This document shows positions 6,465 to 12,851 of a stretch of DNA of 12,851 bases, one piece after another. Position 1 is the first letter of the stretch, and each line of letters opens with the position of its first letter. This DNA comes from UBA7692 sp964552715. Its GTDB lineage: Bacteria; Bacteroidota; Bacteroidia; Chitinophagales; LD1. Location of the stretch: contig CAZKHZ010000107.1 of NCBI GenBank assembly GCA_964552715.1, positions 1 through 12,851 on the forward strand, written 5' to 3'. The translations under genes were made by a program, and so were the position numbers. Under the pieces are notes generated by a model. The model was not told the DNA's origin and made no database searches. It saw nothing but the letters and a program-made list of their open reading frames with translations.

Positions 6465-7811
6465 ATGGTTTATTTTAAAATAATTCAAGCAATCATTTTC
6501 ATCGGCATCAGTGGTTTTGTTTTTACCAATGCCTATAAAGCCTACAAGCGAATTTACAGAAATGTGATGCTTGGAAGAAAAGAGGTTATTAACGATAACC
6601 CGGTTGAGCGTATAAAAAATGTACTGTTGATAGCACTTGGGCAAAAGAAAATGTTCAAGAACATGATACCTGCTTTGCTGCACCTAGTAATTTATATATC
6701 GTTTGTAATTACACAAATTGAGTTGATTGAAATTTTGATTGATGGTATTAGCGGGCAACATCGTTTGGTTTTTCATGCTGTTGAAGGAACGTTATTTCAA
6801 GGCTTGTATGTGTTTGCGCTTAGCTTAATTGAGGTGCTTTCATTGCTTACTTTCTTTGTAACAATTGCTTTTTTATGGAGAAGAAATTTGCTAAAAATAC
6901 CACGCTTCCATTTAGTTGAGATGAAAGGATGGCCAACTATTGATGCCAATAACATTTTGATATTTGAGTTGATGCTTATCACTTTCATTTTTATGATGAA
7001 TACTGGTGATACAGCTTTGCACATAAAAGAAACTGGAAATACTTATGGTTTTGCATTAAGTAGTTTGTTAGCTCCTGCAATTACAAGTTTGGGCGATGGT
7101 GCGCTGTACACAATTGAAAGAATTGGCTGGTGGGGACATATTATGATGGTATATGTGTTTCTATTGTACTTGCCGCGCTCTAAGCATTTGCATATTATGT
7201 TGGCTTTTCCAAACACTTATTTTAGCCGCTTAACGCCTAATGGTTATTTAAACAACATGCCTGAAATTACTAAAGAGATAAAGCTAATGATGAACCCCGA
7301 TGCGGCATTTGCAGCACCGGCAGAAGGTGAAGCACCTGCTGAACCTGTGAAGTTTGGCGCAAAAGATGTAATGGATTTGAGTTGGAAAAACCTTTTGGAT
7401 GCTATGAGCTGCACCGAATGCGGAAGATGCACTGAAGCTTGTCCAGCAAATCAAACAGGAAAATTGCTAAGCCCACGTAAAATTATGATGGACACCCGCG
7501 ACCGATTAGAAGAAGTAGGAAATGCATTGGATGCAAACAACGGTGTATGGAAAGATGATGGTAAATCCTTGATTGAAAACGGTTATATAACAGTTGAAGA
7601 ATTGCGTGCTTGCACTACTTGCAATGCTTGTGTGGAAGAATGTCCTGTTACCATCAATCCTTTAGACATCATTTTACAATTGCGAAGAAACTTAGTAATG
7701 GAAGATAGCAATGCACCATCTGAATGGACTGGTATGTTTGCAAACATGGAAAACAATGGCGCGCCTTGGCAGTTTTCGCAACAAGATCGACTAAATTGGA
7801 CAAACGAGTAA
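6465..7811 (+). CDS. Membrane cytochrome b / HdrC-like bis-[4Fe-4S] electron-transfer protein
   Basis: A 448-residue protein made of two parts. The N-terminal 240 residues are a NarI/HdrE-like membrane domain with hydrophobic spans near 5-20, 68-90, 111-137, 163-179 and 221-236; histidines such as His73, His104 and His225 are possible haem b ligands. An Ala/Pro/Glu-rich linker near 280-295 leads to a cytoplasmic HdrC-like ferredoxin domain with two cluster motifs, CTECGRCTEACP (Cys316, 319, 322, 326) and CTTCNACVEECP (Cys383, 386, 389, 393). Such proteins pass electrons between a soluble donor and the quinone pool. The HdrB-like partner is encoded further downstream at 8215. Together they match the order NarI-HdrC-HdrB of single-chain DUF224 ETF:menaquinone oxidoreductases, so a role in feeding electrons (for example from beta-oxidation) into menaquinone is a reasonable inference, not shown here. 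Confidence 0.85.
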   Translation: MVYFKIIQAIIFIGISGFVFTNAYKAYKRIYRNVMLGRKEVINDNPVERIKNVLLIALGQKKMFKNMIPALLHLVIYISFVITQIELIEILIDGISGQHRLVFHAVEGTLFQGLYVFALSLIEVLSLLTFFVTIAFLWRRNLLKIPRFHLVEMKGWPTIDANNILIFELMLITFIFMMNTGDTALHIKETGNTYGFALSSLLAPAITSLGDGALYTIERIGWWGHIMMVYVFLLYLPRSKHLHIMLAFPNTYFSRLTPNGYLNNMPEITKEIKLMMNPDAAFAAPAEGEAPAEPVKFGAKDVMDLSWKNLLDAMSCTECGRCTEACPANQTGKLLSPRKIMMDTRDRLEEVGNALDANNGVWKDDGKSLIENGYITVEELRACTTCNACVEECPVTINPLDIILQLRRNLVMEDSNAPSEWTGMFANMENNGAPWQFSQQDRLNWTNE

Positions 7812-7827
7812 TTGATTATTGATTATT
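7812..7827. repeat. Left border repeat of the four-helix-bundle gene
   Basis: The 7-nt unit TGATTAT is repeated twice (7813-7819, 7820-7826) directly between the preceding stop codon and the ATG at 7829. TGATTATT here is the inverted complement of AATAATCA at 8190-8197, just at the other end of the gene. The sequence is low complexity, so chance matches are possible. Confidence 0.6.
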
Positions 7828-7828
7828 C

Positions 7829-8194
7829 ATGAATAAAGAGTTGCTTAAAGATAGGACAAAGATTTTTGCACATAGATGTGTTAAAGCAGCGATTGCACTT
7901 AATAAAACGCAACTTGGTGGAAATATATCCAAGCAACTAAAGAGAAGTGCAACATCTGTAGCAGCCAATTACAGAGCGGCATGTTTAGCGCATTCTAAAG
8001 AGGCATTTACATCAAAGTTGAGCATTGTAAAAGAAGAAGCAGATGAATCGGAATTTTGGTTAACTTTTGCCTTAGATGAAAAACTTTTAAAACCCAAACA
8101 AGTTGAAGGATTAATTGCAGAATCAAAAGAGTTGTGTTCAATTTTTGTATCTAGTAGAAAAACAATACAGATTACTAAAACAAATAATAAATAA
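7829..8194 (+). CDS. Four-helix-bundle protein (23S rRNA intervening-sequence / Avd-like family)
   Basis: A 121-residue protein of the TIGR02436/PF05635 type. The family hallmarks are there: LKDRTKIFAHRC at 6-17, the core QLKRSATSVAANYRAACLAHSKEAFTSKL at about 36-64, then KEEADESEFWLTFALDE at 68-84, and a helical C-terminal part. Four amphipathic helices can be traced. Members are encoded inside intervening sequences of 23S rRNA genes, and relatives act as the Avd accessory protein of diversity-generating retroelements; many copies in Bacteroidota stand alone with unknown role, as here. No reverse transcriptase, variable repeat or rRNA is visible nearby. It sits 17 bp behind the HdrC-like gene and 20 bp before the HdrB-like gene, splitting a functional pair. 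Its last codons (KTNNK and stop) are written by the same AT-rich word that recurs before the next gene, which hints at insertion or later slippage. Confidence 0.9.
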   Translation: MNKELLKDRTKIFAHRCVKAAIALNKTQLGGNISKQLKRSATSVAANYRAACLAHSKEAFTSKLSIVKEEADESEFWLTFALDEKLLKPKQVEGLIAESKELCSIFVSSRKTIQITKTNNK

Positions 8195-8213
8195 TCACCA
8201 ATAAATAATAAAT
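8182..8213. repeat. Right border repeat of the four-helix-bundle gene
   Basis: AAATAATAAAT occurs at 8182-8192, overlapping the stop codon of the four-helix gene, and again at 8203-8213, one base before the ATG-flanking CATG of the HdrB-like gene. The two copies are 21 nt apart and each is followed shortly by TCA. The sequence is low complexity. Confidence 0.6.
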
Positions 8214-8214
8214 C

Positions 8215-9012
8215 ATGACGGTAAAATCAATGGCAGAATATGCCGCAAATGGCGAAACACCCGATGTGTTGTTTTGGGTAGGTTGTGCGGGCAGTTTCGA
8301 CCAGCGCGCACAAAAAGTTACGCGCTCGTTTGTAAAAATACTACAGCACCTTAATATCAAATTTGCAGTTTTAGGAACAGAAGAAAGTTGCACTGGAGAC
8401 CCTGCAAAACGTGCAGGAAATGAGTTTGTGTATCAAATGTTGGCTTTGCAAAACATTGAAGTAATGAACAGCTATGGTGTGAAGAAAATTGTAACTACAT
8501 GTCCGCATTGCTTTAATATTTTAAAGAATGAATACCCTTCTTTGGGTGGAAATTACAAAGTAGTTCACCACACTACTTTTTTGCAAGAATTAATTAATGA
8601 AGGAAGAATTAAACTGACGGATGCTACTCAATTCAAGGGTAAAAAAATAACCTACCACGATAGCTGTTATTTAGGTAGAGCGAATGAAATCTATGAAGCA
8701 CCACGTGCTTTATTGGAAGCGTTGGATGCCGATTTAGTAGAAATGAAATCGTGCAAAACTAAAGGTCTGTGTTGTGGCGCAGGTGGTGCGCAAATGTTTA
8801 AAGAAGAAGAGCATGGCAAAGTGCGCATCAATGTGGCGCGCACTGAACAAGCACTAGAAACAGGCGCACAAATAATTGCTGCTGCCTGCCCTTTCTGTAA
8901 CACTATGATTACGGATGGAGTAAAAGGAAAAGATAAGCAAATGGATGTGAAAGTGTTTGACATCGCAGAATTGTTGGCGGCTGGTCAAGGCTTAGAGAAT
9001 ATTATTTTGTAA
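8215..9012 (+). CDS. HdrB-like CCG-domain (Fe-S)-binding protein
   Basis: A 265-residue cytosolic protein with two CCG (DUF224) half-domains, which bind iron-sulfur clusters in heterodisulfide-reductase subunit B, LutA/GlcF and related electron-transfer proteins. The second half is complete: Cys151, Cys186-Cys187-Gly188 (GLCCGAGG) and Cys225/Cys228 (CPFC), suited to a non-cubane cluster site. The first half has Cys24, Cys59-Thr60-Gly61 (CTGD) and Cys96/Cys99 (CPHC), so one cysteine of the CCG triplet is replaced by Thr, leaving four ligands. It is the presumed partner of the membrane HdrC-like protein upstream, from which it is separated by the four-helix-bundle gene. An in-frame ATG at 8230 would cost five residues only; I kept the first. 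Function in ETF or other flavin-to-quinone electron transfer is inferred from domain content. Confidence 0.87.
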   Translation: MTVKSMAEYAANGETPDVLFWVGCAGSFDQRAQKVTRSFVKILQHLNIKFAVLGTEESCTGDPAKRAGNEFVYQMLALQNIEVMNSYGVKKIVTTCPHCFNILKNEYPSLGGNYKVVHHTTFLQELINEGRIKLTDATQFKGKKITYHDSCYLGRANEIYEAPRALLEALDADLVEMKSCKTKGLCCGAGGAQMFKEEEHGKVRINVARTEQALETGAQIIAAACPFCNTMITDGVKGKDKQMDVKVFDIAELLAAGQGLENIIL

Positions 9013-9022
9013 ACTGAAATAT

Positions 9023-9298
9023 ATGTTCAGGTATTTGTCATTGTTATTTGTATTAATTTTTGTCCTTTGGCAATCATCTTGCACAAAGCAGTGTACTAAC
9101 TGCAATGTAAGACAGGTTCAAACTTGTTCAGATTCTACAATTATTGGTTACCCATCTGATGAAAGTAATGATAGAAGATATTGCGATAAGCAGGTTAATG
9201 ATTTATTGCAATCGCAAGGCACATTTATTTACGAATATCCAAAAGGTAATGGCGATAAATTTACTGTTACCGAGACGCTTATTGTAAAGTGTGATTAA
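9023..9298 (+). CDS. Small cysteine-rich exported protein, possible lipoprotein
   Basis: A 91-residue protein of no family I recognise. Residues 5-16 are strongly hydrophobic and are followed by WQSSC with Cys20, so it is either a lipoprotein or has a cleaved or anchoring signal. The lipobox is poor: position -3 is Gln rather than Leu, Ala or Val. After Cys20 come Cys24, Cys27 (CTNC), Cys35, Cys54 and Cys90, which could form disulfides in the periplasm; the CTNC motif also resembles metal or redox sites. The remainder is polar, with the ending TETLIVKC followed by Asp. It begins 10 bp after the HdrB-like gene and is likely co-transcribed with it. Coding nature is supported by the signal-like N-terminus and the tight spacing. 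Confidence 0.7.
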   Translation: MFRYLSLLFVLIFVLWQSSCTKQCTNCNVRQVQTCSDSTIIGYPSDESNDRRYCDKQVNDLLQSQGTFIYEYPKGNGDKFTVTETLIVKCD

Positions 9299-9331
9299 TT
9301 TCCGCAAATCAGAAAAAACCTAAAGCAATTC

Positions 9332-9370
9332 AATACGTTTAATAGTATTGCGTTTGAATAATTACTTTCG
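9332..9370 (+). promoter_or_regulatory. Hairpin and weak -7 box before ctpA
   Basis: CAATAC at 9332-9337 and GTATTG at 9346-9351 form a 6-bp stem with an 8-nt loop. TACTTTCG at 9363-9370 differs from TAnnTTTG at one base and lies 20 nt before the ctpA ATG; no TTG stands 17 nt upstream. The hairpin lacks a following T-run, so it is not a good terminator. Near-direct repeats CGTTTAATA (9337) and CGTTTGAATA (9352) overlap it. Confidence 0.3.
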
Positions 9371-9390
9371 TTTTCAACACAATCATTAGA

Positions 9391-11151
9391 ATGAGGTTTA
9401 CAAAAACATTGTCTGTTGCCTTTGCAACAATTTTATGCTTCAGTGCATTTTCTCAAATAACACCCACCTACGATCAAGGACAAAAATTTAAAGATGTATT
9501 GAATATTGTAAAGGCATATTACACCGATACTGTAGATGAGAAGTATTTGGTAGATGATGCTATTGCAAAGGTTCTAGAAGATTTAGACCCGCATAGTTCT
9601 TATGTAAAAGCAGATGATGTAAAACGTTCTGAAGAACCGCTACAGGCGAATTTTGATGGAATAGGAATAACGTTCCAAGTTTTGAAAGACACCATCAATG
9701 TGCAGGAAGTTATAAGTAGTTGCCCTGCCGAAAAAGTTGGTATGCGCGTAGGTGATAGAATTGTGAAAGTAGATGATTCGTCAGCCGTATTTAAAGGCTT
9801 GGACAACAATTGGGTGATTAAAAATTTACGTGGACAGCGCGGCACTAAAGTACGTGTAACCGTGATGCGCAAAGGAAGTGCCGAGTCGCTTGTATTTATC
9901 ATTCAACGCGATAAGATTCCTATTTATAGTGTAGAAGCCAGCTACATGGCGGCACCATCTATTGGATATATAAAAATTTCACGCTTTGCAGCTACTACAA
10001 TGCAAGAGTTCAACAAAGCAGTTGAGAAATTACGCGGACAAGGAATGCAACACATTATTGTAGATATACAAGATAACACTGGTGGCTATTTGTACACCGC
10101 AATTGATTTATGCAATCAGTTTTTAGAAAGAGATCAAATGATTGTTTACACTGAAGGTAAACACAGTCCACGCAGCGATAGTAAAGCAATAGGCAATGGC
10201 ATTTTGAAGAAAGGTAAAGTGGTGATAATGATTAATGAAGGTTCTGCTTCGGCAAGCGAAATTCTTTCGGGCTGCATACAAGACAATGATAGAGGTTTGG
10301 TTGTAGGAAGAAGAACCTGGGGCAAAGGCTTGGTACAAAAACCATTTTCATTACCCGATGGTTCGCAAATAAAATTAACTACTGCGCATTATTATGTGCC
10401 AAGCGGCAGATGTATTCAAAGGACTTACGAAAAAGGTAAGAAAGATTACAATGATGAATACAGCCGAAGATTACAAACTGGAGAATTGTTTGGTGTAGAT
10501 ACTTTTAAACAACTTGATTCTTTGAAAATGAAAACGCTGTTTGCAAATCGTGATGTGTATGGCGGTGGCGGAGTTTCGCCCGATTACTTTGTACCATTGG
10601 ATACAAGCATGGGTTCTAAGTATTACAATGTGTTGGTGCGCAGAGGGTTTTTGAATCAATACATTGTTGAATATTTGGATAAACAAAGAGAAGGAATCAA
10701 ACAGTCTTACACATCTTCTGATGAGTTTGTTTCAAATTATGTTGTACCCGATTCTTTGATTCAAGGGATGTTTGAAAATGCAGAAAAGGATACTTCTTTC
10801 CTAAATGATATAAGTATTTCAAAAAATGATAAAGACACTTCAAAAGTTTCTATAATTAAGAAAGGTGAGCGCGAATGGCGCACAACAAAAGAGTATGATT
10901 TAGGTCGCTCTTTACGTGTTTTGAAAATTGCGGTTAAATCAAATATTGCGCGCAATCTTTATGATGCATCAGCTTTTTGGCGTGTAAACAATGAGGTAAA
11001 TAATTCATTTCAAAAAGCGGTAGAGGTAATTCAGAAAGATGTGTTGTTTGATGTGTTGTTTTCAAAAGAAGTACCTCAAAAAGGAAAAAAGAAGTTGAGT
11101 GAAAAGGAAAAGAAGGATTTAGAACGTTGGAGAAGTTTTTCAGAGAATTAA
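9391..11151 (+). CDS. ctpA: C-terminal processing peptidase (S41 family) with PDZ domain
   Basis: Periplasmic serine protease of 586 residues that cleaves proteins from their C-terminal ends. Residues 1-21 are a signal peptide (ends CFSAFSQ). An N-terminal helical segment with the family motif DLDPHSSYV at 64-72 is followed by a PDZ domain at about 85-165, which recognises substrate C-termini. The S41 catalytic domain at 190-340 carries NEGSASASE with Ser287, Lys312 (TWGKGLVQ) and Gln316; the Ser-Lys distance of 25 residues and the Gln four residues later equal those of B. subtilis CtpB. A C-terminal region of about 180 residues beyond the protease core, ending in a lysine-rich helix (563-580), is as in other long Bacteroidota CtpA proteins. 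The gene has its own short upstream region (92 bp) with a weak promoter match. The substrate is unknown. Confidence 0.93.
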   Translation: MRFTKTLSVAFATILCFSAFSQITPTYDQGQKFKDVLNIVKAYYTDTVDEKYLVDDAIAKVLEDLDPHSSYVKADDVKRSEEPLQANFDGIGITFQVLKDTINVQEVISSCPAEKVGMRVGDRIVKVDDSSAVFKGLDNNWVIKNLRGQRGTKVRVTVMRKGSAESLVFIIQRDKIPIYSVEASYMAAPSIGYIKISRFAATTMQEFNKAVEKLRGQGMQHIIVDIQDNTGGYLYTAIDLCNQFLERDQMIVYTEGKHSPRSDSKAIGNGILKKGKVVIMINEGSASASEILSGCIQDNDRGLVVGRRTWGKGLVQKPFSLPDGSQIKLTTAHYYVPSGRCIQRTYEKGKKDYNDEYSRRLQTGELFGVDTFKQLDSLKMKTLFANRDVYGGGGVSPDYFVPLDTSMGSKYYNVLVRRGFLNQYIVEYLDKQREGIKQSYTSSDEFVSNYVVPDSLIQGMFENAEKDTSFLNDISISKNDKDTSKVSIIKKGEREWRTTKEYDLGRSLRVLKIAVKSNIARNLYDASAFWRVNNEVNNSFQKAVEVIQKDVLFDVLFSKEVPQKGKKKLSEKEKKDLERWRSFSEN

Positions 11152-11212
11152 ACGGACTTAATCCTCTACTTTTCGCATTAAAAGAGTGGTTATAAAAATT
11201 GGTGTCAATTGT

Positions 11213-11220
11213 TACCTTTG
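11213..11220 (+). promoter_or_regulatory. -7 promoter element of gltA
   Basis: TACCTTTG is an exact TAnnTTTG match, 36 nt before the gltA ATG, followed by GCGC as often seen at Bacteroidota start sites. The nearest TTG upstream (11199-11201) has a spacer of 11 nt, too short, so the -33 part is not evident. The leader ends in an A-rich tract (11240-11247). Confidence 0.5.
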
Positions 11221-11256
11221 GCGCACTTTGAATTGAATTAAAAAAAACGAACAGTT

Positions 11257-12543
11257 ATGTCTGAAAAAGCAAGTCTAAGTTACAACGGAAAAAATTATGA
11301 ATTCCCAGTAATTACAGGAACAGAAAATGAAAGTGCCATTGAAATTGGCAAACTGCGTGCGCAGTCTGGTTTAGTAACTTTTGATGAAGGTTACAGAAAC
11401 ACAGGAAGCACCGTTAGCAACATTACTTTTTTGGATGGCGAGTTGGGTATCTTGCGTTACCGTGGCTACAATATTGAAGACCTTGCAGAAAAGGCATCTT
11501 TTTTAGAAGTTTCTTATCTGTTGCTTTATGGTGAGCTGCCTAATACTACTCAGATGGCTGACTTTGAAAAGCAAATCACTGCGCACACTTTGGTACATGA
11601 TAACTTGGTGAAAGTTTTTGAAGTATTCCCTACTGGGTCTCACCCAATGGGTCAATTGATGACAATGATTTCTGCATTGTCTTCTTTCTATCCAGATTCT
11701 TTGAATCCAAACACAAATCCTGAACAAACCAATCTTACAATTATTCGCTTGTTGGCTAAAATGCCTACCATCTGTTCGATGATTCAGAAGAAAGGAAAGG
11801 GGCATCCAGTGTTGTATCCTCAAAATAAATACGACTACGTTACCAACTTCTTATACATGACCTTTGGTAATGTTACAGAAGAGTACATTGCTGACCCAGT
11901 TGTAGTAGATGCAATGAACAAATTATTGATTCTTCATGCAGACCATGAGCAAAACTGCTCTACTGCATCTGTAAGAATTGTTGGTTCTTCTCATGCAAAT
12001 TTATATGCTTCGATTGGAGCCGGAGTTGCTGCCCTTTGGGGACCTAGACACGGTGGTGCAAACCAAGAAGTGTTGGAAATGTTAGAGGACATTCGCGACA
12101 ATGGAAACGGTGATGTGAAGAAAGCAATTGCTGAGGCAAAGGATAAGAAGCGTTTGTTATTTGGTTTTGGACATCGCGTGTACAAAAACTTCGACCCACG
12201 TGCTAAAATTATTAAAGTTGCTTGCGATAATATATTGAACAAATTGGGTGTGAATGACCCTTTGTTGGCAATTGCTAAAGAATTGGAAGAAGCTGCTTTG
12301 AGCGATCCATACTTTATCGAAAGGAAGTTATATCCAAACGTGGATTTCTATTCAGGTATTATATACAAAGCGTTAGGCTTTCCAACGCCAATGTTTACGG
12401 TGTTGTTTGCATTGGGCAGACTACCAGGTTGGATTTCGCAATGGAAAGAGATGCGCGAAAAGAATGAAGACATTGGTCGCCCTCGTCAAATTTACAATGG
12501 TCCTGCACAAAGATCTTTTGTTGATTTAAAAGATAGAAAGTAA
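11257..12543 (+). CDS. gltA: Citrate synthase
   Basis: Cytosolic enzyme that joins oxaloacetate and acetyl-CoA to citrate at the entry of the TCA cycle. It has 428 residues, the length of the hexameric Gram-negative type II enzymes such as E. coli GltA (427). Active-site residues are in order and shifted by one from E. coli: His230 (HADHEQNCSTASVR), His265 (WGPRHGGAN), His306 (FGFGHRVYKNFDPRA) and Asp363 (NVDFYSG). The small N-terminal beta domain (residues 1-55 or so, with TFDEGYRNTGS) is the part tied to NADH inhibition in E. coli; whether that holds here cannot be read from the sequence. It has its own -7 element and a strong terminator, so it is probably a single-gene unit. Confidence 0.97.
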   Translation: MSEKASLSYNGKNYEFPVITGTENESAIEIGKLRAQSGLVTFDEGYRNTGSTVSNITFLDGELGILRYRGYNIEDLAEKASFLEVSYLLLYGELPNTTQMADFEKQITAHTLVHDNLVKVFEVFPTGSHPMGQLMTMISALSSFYPDSLNPNTNPEQTNLTIIRLLAKMPTICSMIQKKGKGHPVLYPQNKYDYVTNFLYMTFGNVTEEYIADPVVVDAMNKLLILHADHEQNCSTASVRIVGSSHANLYASIGAGVAALWGPRHGGANQEVLEMLEDIRDNGNGDVKKAIAEAKDKKRLLFGFGHRVYKNFDPRAKIIKVACDNILNKLGVNDPLLAIAKELEEAALSDPYFIERKLYPNVDFYSGIIYKALGFPTPMFTVLFALGRLPGWISQWKEMREKNEDIGRPRQIYNGPAQRSFVDLKDRK

Positions 12544-12570
12544 ACTTCTAATAGTCATAAACTAAAAGTA

Positions 12571-12601
12571 AAGCCTCAATGATTTTCATTGAGGCTTTTT
12601 T
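12571..12601 (+). terminator. Intrinsic terminator behind gltA
   Basis: A perfect 12-bp stem, 12571-12582 (AAGCCTCAATGA) with 12586-12597, closes a 3-nt TTT loop and is followed by a T-run (12596-12601). It lies 28 bp after the gltA stop codon. The A-rich left side makes it only weakly usable on the other strand. Confidence 0.92.
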
Positions 12602-12690
12602 ATTTATATGATTATAAGTTGAAAAATTCTGAAGCCAAAGCAGGATAATAGACTGCTTTCCCAAAATAAATATGGGCTGGTAAAAAATAA

Positions 12691-12717
12691 AATATTTAAA
12701 CAATGAGTTTAAATATT
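12691..12717. repeat. Perfect 11-bp hairpin in the right-hand non-coding region
   Basis: AATATTTAAAC (12691-12701) and GTTTAAATATT (12707-12717) pair perfectly around the loop AATGA. There is no T-run behind it on the + strand. On the - strand it is followed by TTATTTTTTACC, so it could serve as a weak terminator for a gene entering from the right. No convincing gene lies between 12602 and the window end; the open frames there are short and unlike proteins. Confidence 0.6.
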
Positions 12718-12732
12718 GCTTTGGTCTATTTA

Positions 12733-12807
12733 TCTTTAGCAAAGAGACTCGCTCACCTATCCACTAGAGTTTGACACCTATGGATAGTTTTCCATCCAAG
12801 AAGTGAG
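12733..12807. repeat. Cluster of nested inverted and direct repeats at the window end
   Basis: A 5-bp hairpin TCTTT-AGC-AAAGA (12733-12745) is followed by a larger interrupted palindrome: CTCAC plus CTATCCA (12752-12763) against TGGATAG (12781-12787) and GTGAG (12803-12807). CACCTAT also occurs twice in direct orientation (12754 and 12775), and ATGGA (12780-12784) can alternatively pair with TCCAT (12791-12795). AGTGAG recurs at 12802 and at the last six bases. It may be the end of a mobile element, an attachment site or a structured leader of a gene beyond the window; nothing here is recognised. Confidence 0.4.
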
Positions 12808-12851
12808 TGTTTATGCGGGTTTCAAAAATTTTCGGTTCAAAATGTAGTGAG

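Noticed and set aside
7829..8194. Diversity-generating retroelement, because the four-helix protein resembles Avd
   Set aside because: No reverse transcriptase, template repeat or variable target gene is present in the window.
7812..8213. CRISPR-like array from the AT-rich repeats around the four-helix gene
   Set aside because: Repeats are 7-11 nt, low complexity and not regularly spaced with unique spacers.
11163..11190. Possible terminator behind ctpA (CTCT...TTTT / AAAAGAG)
   Set aside because: The stem is only four clean A-T pairs plus a bulge and no T-run follows.
12548..12742. Open frame of 64 codons on the minus strand after gltA
   Set aside because: It runs through the gltA terminator and the 11-bp hairpin, has low-complexity composition and resembles no protein.
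12816..12851. GGTTC-type words suggesting a tRNA T-arm
   Set aside because: The bases around GGTTCAAAA do not form a T stem and no acceptor or anticodon arm is found upstream; not a tRNA.

Overview
The window looks like a chromosomal stretch from a Bacteroidota bacterium, plausibly Chitinophagales or Sphingobacteriia-like. The evidence is AT-rich coding sequence with A-rich leaders and no clear Shine-Dalgarno sites, promoters of the Bacteroidota form (TTG, 17 nt, TAnnTTTG), a secreted subtilase with a C-terminal type IX secretion (T9SS) sorting domain, and Bacteroidota-type versions of Lgt, CtpA and the HdrC/HdrB-like iron-sulfur protein pair. The piece is a scaffold: it contains a run of exactly 100 N (3823-3922).

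Left part, + strand (59-3794): a YjjG-like HAD phosphatase that starts at a TTG codon just behind a consensus promoter; guanine deaminase guaD; 23S rRNA pseudouridine synthase rluD; and prolipoprotein diacylglyceryl transferase lgt. The leaders of guaD and rluD hold short reiterated words (an 8-nt unit with inverted 7-nt copies, and a 14-nt perfect tandem duplication). Lgt converges on the secreted protease gene, with the assembly gap between them.

Middle (3962-6367, - strand): an 801-residue S8 protease with signal peptide, CspA-like catalytic core, two GC-x-D mini-repeats and a T9SS tail. It is divergent from an iron-sulfur electron-transfer operon, and the two predicted promoters overlap so that only one polymerase could sit there at a time.

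Right part, + strand (6465-12543): a membrane cytochrome b/HdrC-like protein and an HdrB-like CCG protein, which together match the domain order of one-piece membrane ETF:menaquinone oxidoreductase-type (DUF224) proteins. Between them sits a four-helix-bundle gene of the 23S rRNA intervening-sequence/Avd family, bordered by AT-rich repeats, which looks like an insertion into an otherwise compact gene pair. Then come a small cysteine-rich exported protein, the S41 protease ctpA and citrate synthase gltA with a strong intrinsic terminator. The last 250 bases have no convincing gene but several inverted repeats.

Most genes are ordinary housekeeping genes. I see no clear new multi-gene defence or mobile system. 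The points most worth a second look are the four-helix-bundle insertion in the Hdr-like pair, the overlapping divergent promoters, the near-leaderless TTG start, the word-reiterated leaders, and the hairpin-rich right end.
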